This document shows, piece after piece, positions 15,296-22,655 of a stretch of DNA of 28,775 bases (position 1 is the first letter of the stretch; every line of letters starts with the position of its first letter). The notes below the pieces were generated by a model. The model worked only from the letters and a program-made list of their open reading frames with translations, had not been told where the DNA came from and ran no database searches. Source of the DNA: DATKZB01 sp035528235 (GTDB taxonomy: Bacteria; Planctomycetota; Phycisphaerae; FEN-1346). The DNA lies in the NCBI GenBank assembly GCA_035528235.1, contig DATKZB010000384.1, positions 1 to 28,775 on the forward strand, given 5' to 3'. A program made the translations under genes and the position numbers.

Positions 15296-15883
15296 TCACT
15301 CGTCGGCCTCGTCGCCGCCGAAGACGGCCTCCTCGATGAGCCGGCACAGAACGTGCAGGAGGGCGAGGTGCCCCTCCTGGACGGGGGGACTGGAGTCGGC
15401 CGGCACACACAGGGTGACGTCGCAGAGTTGCTTGAGTTTGCCCCCGTCGCGGCCGGTCATGCCGACGACCTTGGCGCCGCGCTGGTGGGCCGCCGACGCC
15501 GCCTTCAGGACGTTCACGCTGTCGCCGCTCGTCGAGAGGGCCCACAGAACGTCGCCCTCGCGGACGAGGCCCTCAACCTGCCGCGAGAAGATGTCCTCGA
15601 AATCGTAGTCGTTGGCCACCGCCGTCAGGACGCTGGTGTCGGTGGTCAGGGCGATGCAGGGCAGGGCGGGCCGGTCCTTGAGGAACCGGCCGACGAGTTC
15701 TCCGGCGATGTGCTGGGCCTGGGCGGCGCTGCCGCCGTTGCCGCAGATGTAGATGGTGCGGCCGGCCCGGGCGGCCTCGATGAACACCTCGGCGGCGCGG
15801 GCGACGGTCTCGGGCAGTTCCTCGCCCATGCGGGTCAGGACGTCGGCGCTCATGGCCAGATGCGCGCGGATCGAGTCAATCAC
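15296..15883 (-). CDS. gmhA: Sedoheptulose-7-phosphate isomerase
   Basis: First enzyme of ADP-heptose synthesis: converts sedoheptulose-7-phosphate to glycero-manno-heptose-7-phosphate. 195 residues, normal length, a SIS-domain protein. Signature blocks are ICGNGGSAAQAQHIAGELVG (near 47-66), LTTDTSVLTAVANDY and ALSTSGDSVNVLKA, with the sugar-phosphate loop reading STSGDS where many relatives have STSGNS. The C-terminal VQEGHLALLHVLCRLIEE carries the conserved Gln and His. The start overlaps the hldE stop (ATGA), and gmhB follows after 4 bases. Confidence 0.96.
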   Translation of the reverse strand: MIDSIRAHLAMSADVLTRMGEELPETVARAAEVFIEAARAGRTIYICGNGGSAAQAQHIAGELVGRFLKDRPALPCIALTTDTSVLTAVANDYDFEDIFSRQVEGLVREGDVLWALSTSGDSVNVLKAASAAHQRGAKVVGMTGRDGGKLKQLCDVTLCVPADSSPPVQEGHLALLHVLCRLIEEAVFGGDEADE

Positions 15884-17394
15884 GACGGGCCTCCTTTGCG
15901 CCGCCGCGGGGCGGCCGGGCTGGTGCCGCGGATACGGTTCACGAGTTCGGTGGTGCTGAGGCCCTTGACGAGCGGCGCCAGGACGACGCGGCCGCCGTAG
16001 GATTCGACGACCTCGCGGCCCACGACGCCCTTGTACCGCCAGTCCTCGCCCTTGATGAGGAAATCGGGCCGGACGGCCTGGATTAGCCCCAGCGGCGTGT
16101 CCTCGTCGAAAATAACGATGTAGTCGATGGCCTGGAGGGCCGCGAGCACCCGGGCACGCTGCCCCTCGGAGCAGATGGGCCGCGTGGGTCCCTTGTTGGC
16201 CCGCACGCTACGGTCGGAGTTCAGGCCCACCACCAGCACGTCGGCCTGCCGGCCCGAGAACTCGAAGTACTCGATGTGCCCGGCGTGAATCAGGTCGAAA
16301 CACCCGTTGGTGAACGCGATGCTCTCGCCGCGCGACCGGTGCCGGGCCAGGTCGGCCAGCAGGGCGTCGCGCGTGCGAATTTTGTCGCCGCTGCGACGGG
16401 CCTCTTCCAGGAGTTCGGCGATGATCTCGTCGCGCGACACCGTCTGGACGCCGAACTTCTGGACCTCCAGCCCGCCCGCCACGTTGGCCAGCCGGACGGC
16501 GTCGAGCAGCGTGGCCCCGGCGGCCATCGCAATCGCGATGACGGCGATGACCATGTCGCCGGCGCCCGTCACGTCGTAGACCGGCCGCGGCCGCGTGGGC
16601 ACCATCCGGCCCGGCTTGCCGCGCACGGCCAGCCAGGCGCCCTCCTTGTCGAGCGTCACGACGAGGGCGTCCAGCGCGAGGTCGTGGACCAGTTTCCTGG
16701 CGGCCTGGCGGATGGCGTCGCGCCCGGCCAGGTGGATGCCGGACGCCAGTTGCGTCTCGGCCCGATTGGGCGTCAGCAAGGTGGCCCGGCGGTATTTGCG
16801 GTAGTCCGACGTCCTGACGGGGTCGACCAGCACGGGCACCCGTTTGCGGCGGGCCAGGCCGATGACGGCCCGGGTGAGGCGCGGCGTCAGGACGCCCTTG
16901 TCGTAGTCGCTCAGGACGACGCCGTCGGCCGATTTCAGGGCCGCCTTGACCTTGGCCAGGAGGCGGTCCTCGGTGTCGCGGGCCAGGGGCGTGGTGTCTT
17001 CCTGGTCGACGCGGAGCACCTGCTGCGGGTGACGATGCTGGGCGCGCCCGACGAATCGCGTCTTGATGGTGGTGGGCCGGTGGGCCAGGCGGACGACGCC
17101 GCCGGTCGCGGCGCCGGCGGCCTTGAGTTGCCCGAGCACTGCGTCTCCCGCCACATCCTTACCGACGACGCTGAAGACGCTGACGCGCGCCCCGAGCGCC
17201 CGCAGGTTGTTGACGACCGCGCCAGCGCCGCCGAGACGGACCTCCTCGTCGACGGCCCTCAGGACCGCGATGGGCGCCTCGGGGCTGATGCGCTCGGCGT
17301 CGCCAAAGACGTAGCGGTCGAGCACCAGGTCGCCGACGACGCACAGCCGCGGTCGGCCGAGCCGCTCAACCAGTTGGACCAATTGGCGATACAC
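15880..17394 (-). CDS. hldE: Bifunctional heptose-7-phosphate kinase / heptose-1-phosphate adenylyltransferase
   Basis: 504 residues, two domains. The N-terminal ~320 residues form a PfkB-type sugar kinase: VVGDLVLDRYVFGDAERISPEAP, GGAGAVVNNLRALG and YDVTGAGDMVIAVIAIA with the catalytic Asp. The C-terminal ~150 residues form the nucleotidyltransferase: FTNGCFDLIHAGHIEYF (HxGH), VGLNSDRSVRANKGP and KGLSTTELVNRI. Together with GmhA and GmhB it completes ADP-heptose synthesis. GTG at 17394 is chosen because AGGAGGT lies 6 bases upstream; an ATG at 17430 has no such site. It heads the hldE-gmhA-gmhB-waaF run; a MITE-like element lies just upstream. Confidence 0.96.
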   Translation of the reverse strand: MYRQLVQLVERLGRPRLCVVGDLVLDRYVFGDAERISPEAPIAVLRAVDEEVRLGGAGAVVNNLRALGARVSVFSVVGKDVAGDAVLGQLKAAGAATGGVVRLAHRPTTIKTRFVGRAQHRHPQQVLRVDQEDTTPLARDTEDRLLAKVKAALKSADGVVLSDYDKGVLTPRLTRAVIGLARRKRVPVLVDPVRTSDYRKYRRATLLTPNRAETQLASGIHLAGRDAIRQAARKLVHDLALDALVVTLDKEGAWLAVRGKPGRMVPTRPRPVYDVTGAGDMVIAVIAIAMAAGATLLDAVRLANVAGGLEVQKFGVQTVSRDEIIAELLEEARRSGDKIRTRDALLADLARHRSRGESIAFTNGCFDLIHAGHIEYFEFSGRQADVLVVGLNSDRSVRANKGPTRPICSEGQRARVLAALQAIDYIVIFDEDTPLGLIQAVRPDFLIKGEDWRYKGVVGREVVESYGGRVVLAPLVKGLSTTELVNRIRGTSPAAPRRRKGGPS

Positions 17395-17408
17395 GCGGTA
17401 CCTCCTCG

Positions 17409-17530
17409 TCCTACACCGCCACTTCGCCACTTCCTTACGCCTGGCGGCCTTCCTAGGCCGCCAGGAACACGCATCCGCCTCTATCGCGGCGGCCTGGGCC
17501 GGCCCCCGCGCGACAAGTAGCGCTCTAGCA
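17409..17530. mobile_element. MITE-like repeat element, copy 1
   Basis: A ~122-bp non-coding element between the ribosome site of hldE and the stop codon of the deoxyhypusine-synthase-like gene. Compared without gaps to 20799-20920, the 80-bp core 17441-17520 is identical at 68 positions. The ends are imperfect inverted repeats (left TCCTACACCGCCACTTC; right end complement TGCTAGAGCGCTACTT). Inside is a perfect hairpin: CCTGGCGGCC (17440-17449), loop TTCCTA, complement at 17456-17465. No coding capacity, so any movement would need a transposase elsewhere. Confidence 0.6.
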
Positions 17531-18481
17531 CTAGCGCGTCTCCAGTTCCAAGAGTACCAGGTGCCGCAGCAGCGGCACCAGGATCTCGTGATGGCCCGTC
17601 AGGGCGATGCCGCGGTCGGTCGGCCGACGGATAACGTTCTGGTCCGGCCGGTAATGTTGAATCTGGTCGAGGTTGGCCGTGACCATGTGGTCGAGTTTGG
17701 CGCCCAGGTTGACGGCCACCGTGTACGCCTTCATGAAGACCTCGGGCAGGATGACGGCCGACCCCAGGTTGATCCAGACGCCCTCGCGCATGTCGGCCAC
17801 CACGGCGCAGAGTTTGCGGAAGTCCAGCAGCGAGGCCTGGCCGATGTCGCCGCCGTCGGCATCCGGGTGCATGTGGACGGTGTCGGTCCCGATGGCCACG
17901 TGGACCGTGGCGGTGCAATCGAGACGGCTCGCCGCGGCGAGGATACTCTTGTCGGCGTGCGGGAACTCCTCCGGGTCCTCGTTCATGAGGTCGCCCAGGG
18001 CCTGGCCCAGGCCGCGATGCCGGCCCAGGCGGGCGGCCGCGTTCAGGTAAGCGGGCGTCTCCTCGACCATGCCGAACTTGCCGTCGCGGATTGTCTGGGC
18101 CGGGTCTTCGCTGGTCTCGCCGTGGTAGGCGAGTTCCAGGTCGTGGATGGCCCCCGCACCGTGCGTGGCCACGGCCGTGACGATGCCGCTCGTCATCAGG
18201 TCGATGATGACCGGCCCTAGGCCGCACTTGACCACGTGCCCGCCGAAGGCCACGACGACCGGCGCGTCTTGCCGCGCGGCATGGACGATGGCGGCCGCCA
18301 GGGCCCGCAGACCGGCCGTAACCGGCGTCGAGGGCAGCGACTCGAAGAACGCGGCCACGGTGGCGCCCGGCTCGGCCGGTGCCGCCAGGTCGGCCAGGCG
18401 AACCTTGTGTTGGCGCTGGGCGATGGAAAACGACTCGAGAGCCGACAGGTCGACGGGTTCGTACGTCTTGGGCTGGCGCAT
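17531..18481 (-). CDS. Deoxyhypusine-synthase-like protein of unknown function
   Basis: A 316-residue soluble protein I cannot name with certainty. The segment at about 80-115 (GHVVKCGLGPVIIDLMTSG, then AVATHGAGAIHDLE) resembles the NAD-binding region of deoxyhypusine synthases, which have a 'GLxxxIxxLI...TTGAN..ED' pattern. The C-terminal half has HVAIGTDTVHMHPDADGGD and WINLGSAVILPEVFMKAY, also Rossmann-like. The SWGK-type motif carrying the catalytic lysine of true deoxyhypusine synthase is not seen, and bacteria lack the eIF5A substrate, so that reaction is doubtful. The ATG overlaps the lpxK stop (TGATG), tying it to lipid A synthesis. Its stop abuts a MITE-like element. Confidence 0.75.
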   Translation of the reverse strand: MRQPKTYEPVDLSALESFSIAQRQHKVRLADLAAPAEPGATVAAFFESLPSTPVTAGLRALAAAIVHAARQDAPVVVAFGGHVVKCGLGPVIIDLMTSGIVTAVATHGAGAIHDLELAYHGETSEDPAQTIRDGKFGMVEETPAYLNAAARLGRHRGLGQALGDLMNEDPEEFPHADKSILAAASRLDCTATVHVAIGTDTVHMHPDADGGDIGQASLLDFRKLCAVVADMREGVWINLGSAVILPEVFMKAYTVAVNLGAKLDHMVTANLDQIQHYRPDQNVIRRPTDRGIALTGHHEILVPLLRHLVLLELETR

Positions 18482-19608
18482 CAGCGGCCTCCCTGACCGT
18501 CGGACTTAGACAAGACGGCTGCCATGGCGCGGCCCAGGGCGTCGTCGCCCTCGGTTATCCGCAGGGCCACCTCCAGGGCGGCCACGTCGACCGCCGGCGT
18601 CCCCGGCCCGCCTTCGAGCAGCGGCCGCCATTTTACATAATCCTTACCCGTGGTCACAAGCGTCTTGGCCCCGGCGTCGTGGGCAGCCTGGGCCAGGCGC
18701 TCCAAATCGGCCCGCGTGTAGGCGTAATGGTCTCGGAACGCGTCGAACCGCACGACGCGCGCGCCGAGGGCTTCGAGCGTCCGGCGAAACGCCTCCGGGT
18801 TGCCGATGCCGCACGCGGCAACTACCTCGCGATCGCGAAGCCACCCGACGTCACGCTGCGACCCGTTGGCCAAGAGCACGCCGGCGGGCCGGTGTTCGGC
18901 CACGCAGACGGGCGTGTCGTCGCGTACAAGGCCGCGAACGGTCGTCTTCAGGTCCACGAGGTGCGCGGCCGCGACCTGCTCGGCCCGCGTGATGACGACG
19001 ATGTCCGCCCGGCGAAGGGCCGACGGCGGCTCGCGCAAGAGGCCGCGCGGCAGGAGGTGACCGTAGCCGAACGGTCGCAGGGCGTCGATGAGGACCATGT
19101 TGAGATCGCGGGCGCAGCGGCGGTGCTGAAAGCCGTCGTCGAGGATGGCCACGTCGCAGGGGTGCGCGGCCGCCCAGTCCTCAATGGCCCGCAGGCGGTC
19201 GGGATCCTGAACGTGCGGGACGCCGGGACACAGGTGCGCCAGTTCCTGCGCCTCCTCGTTCGGCATGCCGGCGGCGGCGCCGTAACCGCGGCTCACGATG
19301 AGCGGCCGGGCGCCGGCGGCCGCGGCCAGCGCCGCCAGGTGCGCCACCATCGGCGTCTTGCCCGTGCCGCCGACCGTCAGGTTGCCCACGCTGACGACGG
19401 CGCAGGGGGCCCGCCGGGCCGCGCCTGCCAGCCGCCATCGCAGGTTCGCGACGGCCAGGCCGACCCGGTAGAGCCCGGCCAGGACCGCGAGGCCCAAGCG
19501 GGCGAGCGACGCCAGGGGACTCTGGGTCTCGCCCGACACGAGGGCCAGCCAGCGGCCCTGCCGGTCGCGCGACGAGTGGGGCGTTGCGGGTGGTCGGCCG
19601 GCGTCCAT
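18481..19608 (-). CDS. lpxK: Tetraacyldisaccharide 4'-kinase
   Basis: Membrane-associated kinase that phosphorylates the 4' position of the lipid A disaccharide. 375 residues from the ATG at 19608, which has GAGG a few bases upstream; the frame extends further only through the neighbouring gene. The Walker A loop is GNLTVGGTGKTP (75-86), preceded by a hydrophobic anchoring stretch near 34-55. It also has the family-typical IVSRGYG block, and AILDDGFQHRRCARDLN with the catalytic DDGFQH, followed by LLPRGLLREPPSAL. The C-terminal domain has VVAACGIGNPEAFRRTLEALGA and TTGKDYVK. The stop is coupled to the deoxyhypusine-synthase-like gene. Its presence implies that the organism makes lipid A. Confidence 0.95.
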   Translation of the reverse strand: MDAGRPPATPHSSRDRQGRWLALVSGETQSPLASLARLGLAVLAGLYRVGLAVANLRWRLAGAARRAPCAVVSVGNLTVGGTGKTPMVAHLAALAAAAGARPLIVSRGYGAAAGMPNEEAQELAHLCPGVPHVQDPDRLRAIEDWAAAHPCDVAILDDGFQHRRCARDLNMVLIDALRPFGYGHLLPRGLLREPPSALRRADIVVITRAEQVAAAHLVDLKTTVRGLVRDDTPVCVAEHRPAGVLLANGSQRDVGWLRDREVVAACGIGNPEAFRRTLEALGARVVRFDAFRDHYAYTRADLERLAQAAHDAGAKTLVTTGKDYVKWRPLLEGGPGTPAVDVAALEVALRITEGDDALGRAMAAVLSKSDGQGGR

Positions 19609-19667
19609 GACCCTCGTCCAGAAATGGTGCGAGCGATGAGCACCGACGTACGTGTTCTTGAGCGCGC

Positions 19668-20765
19668 CTAGTGCCCAGCCAACTTGTCGATAATGGCCTG
19701 GCCCATCTCGCGCGTGCCGACGGCGGTGGGGTCGTCGCGGTGCGGTTTCATGTCGTAGGTGACCGACCGGCCCTCGGCGATGACGGCGGCGACGGCGGCT
19801 TCGAGGCGGCGGGCGGCGTCTTTCTCGCCCAGGTAATCGAGCATCAGCGCGCCGGAGAGGATAAGGGCCGTCGGGTTGACCTTGTTCTGGCCCGTGTACT
19901 TGGGGGCCGAGCCGTGGGTGGCCTCGAAGACGGCCATGTCGTCGCCGATGTTGGCGCCCGGCGCCACGCCCAGCCCGCCCACGAGGCCCGCGCACAGGTC
20001 GCTCAGGATGTCGCCGTAGAGGTTCGGCAGGACCAGCACGTCGTACAGTTCCGGCTTCTGCACCAGTTGCATGCACATGTTGTCGACGATGCGGTCCTCG
20101 AACTCGACGTCGCCGTAGTCCTGGGCCACCTCGCGGGCCACCTCCAGCCACAGGCCGTCGGAGTGCTTCATGATGTTGGCCTTGTGGACGGTCGTCACCT
20201 TGCGGCGGCCGTGCTGGCGGGCGTACCGGAAGGCGAAGTGGTGGATGCGCCGGGTGGCCTCGACGCTGATGGGCTTGATGCTGATGCCGGTGGTGGCGTC
20301 GCCGGTGCAAATCTTCTTGTCGGCGCTCAACTCGTTGATGGTCCGGAAGAGGCTGCGCGTGGCCTCGGCACCCTTCTCGAACTCGACGCCCGCGTACAGG
20401 TCCTCGGTGTTCTCGCGGACGACCACCAGGTCGATGTTCTCGTACCGGCTGCGGACGCCCGCATACGACTTGCACGGTCTCAGGCACGCATACAGGCCGA
20501 ACACCTGCCGCAGATGCACGTTGACGCTGCGGAACCCCTTGCCCACGGGCGTGGTGATGGGGGCCTTGAGGGCGACGCGGGTCCGCTCGATGCTCTTCAA
20601 GAGCGGGTCGGGCAGGGGGGTGCCGTACTTCTGGAGGCAGTCGATGCCGGCCTCCTGAACGTCCCAGGCAATGCGGGCGCCGGTGGCGTCGACGACCTCT
20701 CGCGCAACGGCCGCGAGCTGCGGGCCGGTGCCGTCGCCCGTCACCAAGGTTACGTCATGGGCCAT
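19668..20765 (-). CDS. icd: Isocitrate dehydrogenase (isocitrate/isopropylmalate dehydrogenase family)
   Basis: Oxidative decarboxylation of isocitrate to 2-oxoglutarate in the TCA cycle. 365 residues, the short form. Substrate residues equivalent to E. coli Ser113, Asn115, Arg119, Arg129, Arg153, Tyr160 and Lys230 are present (S80, N82, R86, R96, R118, Y124, K195), and metal Asp residues at D228, D252 and D256. The SVNVHLRQVFGLYACLRP block separates it from isopropylmalate dehydrogenase. The cofactor pocket reads THGSAPKYTGQNKVNP: K289, Y290, V296 and Y337 match the NADP-type residues of E. coli, although short enzymes of this shape are often NAD-dependent. AAAGGC precedes the ATG. It has its own strong promoter and is followed by lpxK after 59 bases. 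Confidence 0.9.
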   Translation of the reverse strand: MAHDVTLVTGDGTGPQLAAVAREVVDATGARIAWDVQEAGIDCLQKYGTPLPDPLLKSIERTRVALKAPITTPVGKGFRSVNVHLRQVFGLYACLRPCKSYAGVRSRYENIDLVVVRENTEDLYAGVEFEKGAEATRSLFRTINELSADKKICTGDATTGISIKPISVEATRRIHHFAFRYARQHGRRKVTTVHKANIMKHSDGLWLEVAREVAQDYGDVEFEDRIVDNMCMQLVQKPELYDVLVLPNLYGDILSDLCAGLVGGLGVAPGANIGDDMAVFEATHGSAPKYTGQNKVNPTALILSGALMLDYLGEKDAARRLEAAVAAVIAEGRSVTYDMKPHRDDPTAVGTREMGQAIIDKLAGH

Positions 20766-20798
20766 GGGTGCCTTTCACGTTGGAACCGGTGGACAAAG

Positions 20799-20920
20799 TC
20801 CTGCAACGCACCTTCGCTACTTTATGCCGCCTGGCGGCCTTCCTAGGCCGTCAGGAACACGCATCAGACCCGGTCGGGGCGGCCTGGTACGGCCGCCGCG
20901 CGACAACTGGCGTTGCAGAA
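20799..20920. mobile_element. MITE-like repeat element, copy 2, in the icd leader
   Basis: Same orientation and same length as the copy at 17409-17530 (68 of 80 identical in 20831-20910). The terminal inverted repeats are clearer here: left TCCTGCAACGCACCTTC, complement of right end TTCTGCAACGCCAGTT (13 of 16 matching). The internal hairpin is imperfect by one base. It lies between the icd promoter (20966-20994) and the icd start, so it is predicted to be transcribed as part of the 5' leader. Confidence 0.6.
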
Positions 20921-20965
20921 ACAGCCGCCCCGGCGTCCGCCGGCAAAGAATGCGTAGGAAAAATC

Positions 20966-20994
20966 ATGGTATGAGGGGACTGCCGGGGTGTCAA
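20966..20994 (-). promoter_or_regulatory. Sigma70-type promoter for icd-lpxK
   Basis: On the minus strand: TTGACA (20994-20989), a 17-base spacer and TACCAT (20971-20966). The -35 box overlaps the stop codon of the HAD gene. The predicted start of transcription near 20960 leaves a leader of about 195 bases that contains the MITE-like element. Confidence 0.65.
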
Positions 20995-21746
20995 GGTTTT
21001 TGGTCGCGGCCGGGCAGGACGTCGAGGAGTTCGGCCAGGGACGTGATGGAGAGGTCCGGCGCGGCGGGCCCGGCGGGGAGCTCGTGGCCGGGTCGCCGGA
21101 TAAGGGCACAACGCATACCCAGCCCGGCGGCGCCGACGATGTCGGCGCCCGTGTCGTCGCCGACGAAAAACGCCCGCTCCGGCCCCACGCCCAGCCGGTC
21201 GAGGGCCGCGTGGAAGACGCGCGGGTCGGGTTTGCGGAAGCCGACCTCGCTCGAGAAGCACGCCACCTCGAACAGCGGCGCCAGGTGGAACCGTTCGAGT
21301 TGGCTGCCCCAGAGGTAATCGGGCGTGCCCCAGGGGGTGTTCGACACCAGGCCCAGCCGGTACCCGCGCCCGCGCAGGGCCCGCAGGGCGGGCAGGGTGT
21401 CGTCGAAGAGGCGGCCCCTGGCCATGAGCGGCCGGAAGCACATCTCGCCCATGTTGGGAAGGGTGCGGCCGCTGACGCTTCGGACCACCCGCCTGAGGGC
21501 CGCCATGACGCGGTGGGCCACGGGCGTGTCGGGTCCCGGCGCGCGGCGGCGGGACTGCGCCTCGTCGGGTCCGGGCACCTCGGTGGCGGGCGGCAACCGG
21601 CCCTCGGAGCCGACGACCATCCCGGACAAGACGCCCCGCGCACACCGCCCCGCCAGCACCGGCCAACTGGGCACAGGGTAGTCGACCAGCGTGCCGCCCA
21701 GGTCGAACAGGACGGCCTCAATATCGGCAAACGTCGCCATGGCCAC
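20991..21746 (-). CDS. HAD-superfamily hydrolase
   Basis: A 251-residue soluble phosphatase-like protein of the haloacid dehalogenase superfamily; substrate unknown. Motif I is VLFDLGGTLVD (near 12-22), with the nucleophile Asp but Gly where most members have the second, acid/base Asp. Motif II is LGLVSNTPWGTPDYL, motif III SEVGFRKPDPRVF, motif IV FVGDDTGADIVGAAGLGM. An Arg/Pro-rich segment after motif I forms the cap region. The start may be the GTG at 21746, adjoining the DUF1571 stop, or the ATG at 21740. It is the third gene of the methyltransferase-DUF1571-HAD unit, and no function links it clearly to the neighbours. Confidence 0.85.
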   Translation of the reverse strand: MAMATFADIEAVLFDLGGTLVDYPVPSWPVLAGRCARGVLSGMVVGSEGRLPPATEVPGPDEAQSRRRAPGPDTPVAHRVMAALRRVVRSVSGRTLPNMGEMCFRPLMARGRLFDDTLPALRALRGRGYRLGLVSNTPWGTPDYLWGSQLERFHLAPLFEVACFSSEVGFRKPDPRVFHAALDRLGVGPERAFFVGDDTGADIVGAAGLGMRCALIRRPGHELPAGPAAPDLSITSLAELLDVLPGRDQKP

Positions 21747-22628
21747 TCAGAACAGGCGATAGGCGTACTCGCGGTTGTCGGGATCGAAATCCGCGTCGGT
21801 CACGCCGGGGTTGATAACCAGTTCGCTGTACAGGTAGTGGCTGATCAGGTCGCCGCCCCAGTCGTAGCCGTCCGTGCGGACGCAGACCAGGTATTCGCGG
21901 TCGATATAGATGATGAGCACCTCGACCGGGTACCCCTTGTCTTTGGGCAGGACCCGCTTGAAGACGTAAGACGGCCGGCCGCCCTCGTGGCGTATGCCTT
22001 CGTAGGTCAACGTCAGGTCGCCGCGAGCCTTGGCGTCCACGCACTGGCCGATCACCAGGTTGCCCATGAATCCCATGCCGGCCATCGAGATGGGCCGGCG
22101 GCTGTGCTTCATGGCGAGTTTGGAGTTCGGGTCGACGTTGACCTTGCGGAACAGCCAGCCCAGCAGGCCCGACGGATGGACCCAGGCGTTGCCCTTGTTG
22201 GCCCCATCGACGTAGATGACCTCTTGGTCCTTGCTCAGCTCGCCGGTCCACTTCAGGTACACGCTGAGCGGCTTGCAGCGGAACTTCATCCGCATGATTT
22301 CGGGCTTGCGCAGTTCGCCGTCGATGCGCTCGACCTTCTGGAACCGGCAGGTGTAATCCGTGATGCGCTCGTCGCTCCACCTGCACGAGAGGAGGAGCAG
22401 CGCCAGCGGGTCCTGCTTCGCCAGTTTCTCCATCTCGGCCGGGTCTTTCGGATAGACCGCCGACGCCCCCGGCGCGGGGCCCGCCCGGTCTGTCACCTCG
22501 GCCGAGAGGGCCATGCCTATGACGGCCAACAGGCCCACCAGCGGTAGCACCTTCGGCAGGAGACCACGGCGCATCGACCGCCGATTGACCGGGTATGGGC
22601 CAGGTGATGACTGGATGGGTTGGACCAT
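21747..22628 (-). CDS. DUF1571-family exported protein
   Basis: A 293-residue protein of a family (DUF1571) that I associate mainly with planctomycetes; function unknown. From an internal ATG at 22574 the N-terminus reads as a classic signal peptide or anchor (MRRGLLPKVLPLVGLLAVIG then ALSAEV). The ATG at 22628 adds 18 residues. The mature part has ITDYTCRFQKVERIDGEL, then MKFRCKPLSVYLKWTG, and the block EVIYVDGANKGNAWVHPSG, followed by IIYIDREYLVCVRTDGYDW, a beta-rich pattern like lipoprotein-carrier folds. It is expected in the periplasm or attached to the membrane. Upstream is the methyltransferase; the stop adjoins the HAD start. Confidence 0.8.
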   Translation of the reverse strand: MVQPIQSSPGPYPVNRRSMRRGLLPKVLPLVGLLAVIGMALSAEVTDRAGPAPGASAVYPKDPAEMEKLAKQDPLALLLLSCRWSDERITDYTCRFQKVERIDGELRKPEIMRMKFRCKPLSVYLKWTGELSKDQEVIYVDGANKGNAWVHPSGLLGWLFRKVNVDPNSKLAMKHSRRPISMAGMGFMGNLVIGQCVDAKARGDLTLTYEGIRHEGGRPSYVFKRVLPKDKGYPVEVLIIYIDREYLVCVRTDGYDWGGDLISHYLYSELVINPGVTDADFDPDNREYAYRLF

Positions 22629-22655
22629 CGGGGGCTCTCGGCCGCCGCGCGGTTG

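Noticed and set aside
19609..20487. Upstream extension of the lpxK frame
   Set aside because: It runs through icd in another frame; the ATG at 19608 has a GAGG site and gives a normal LpxK length.
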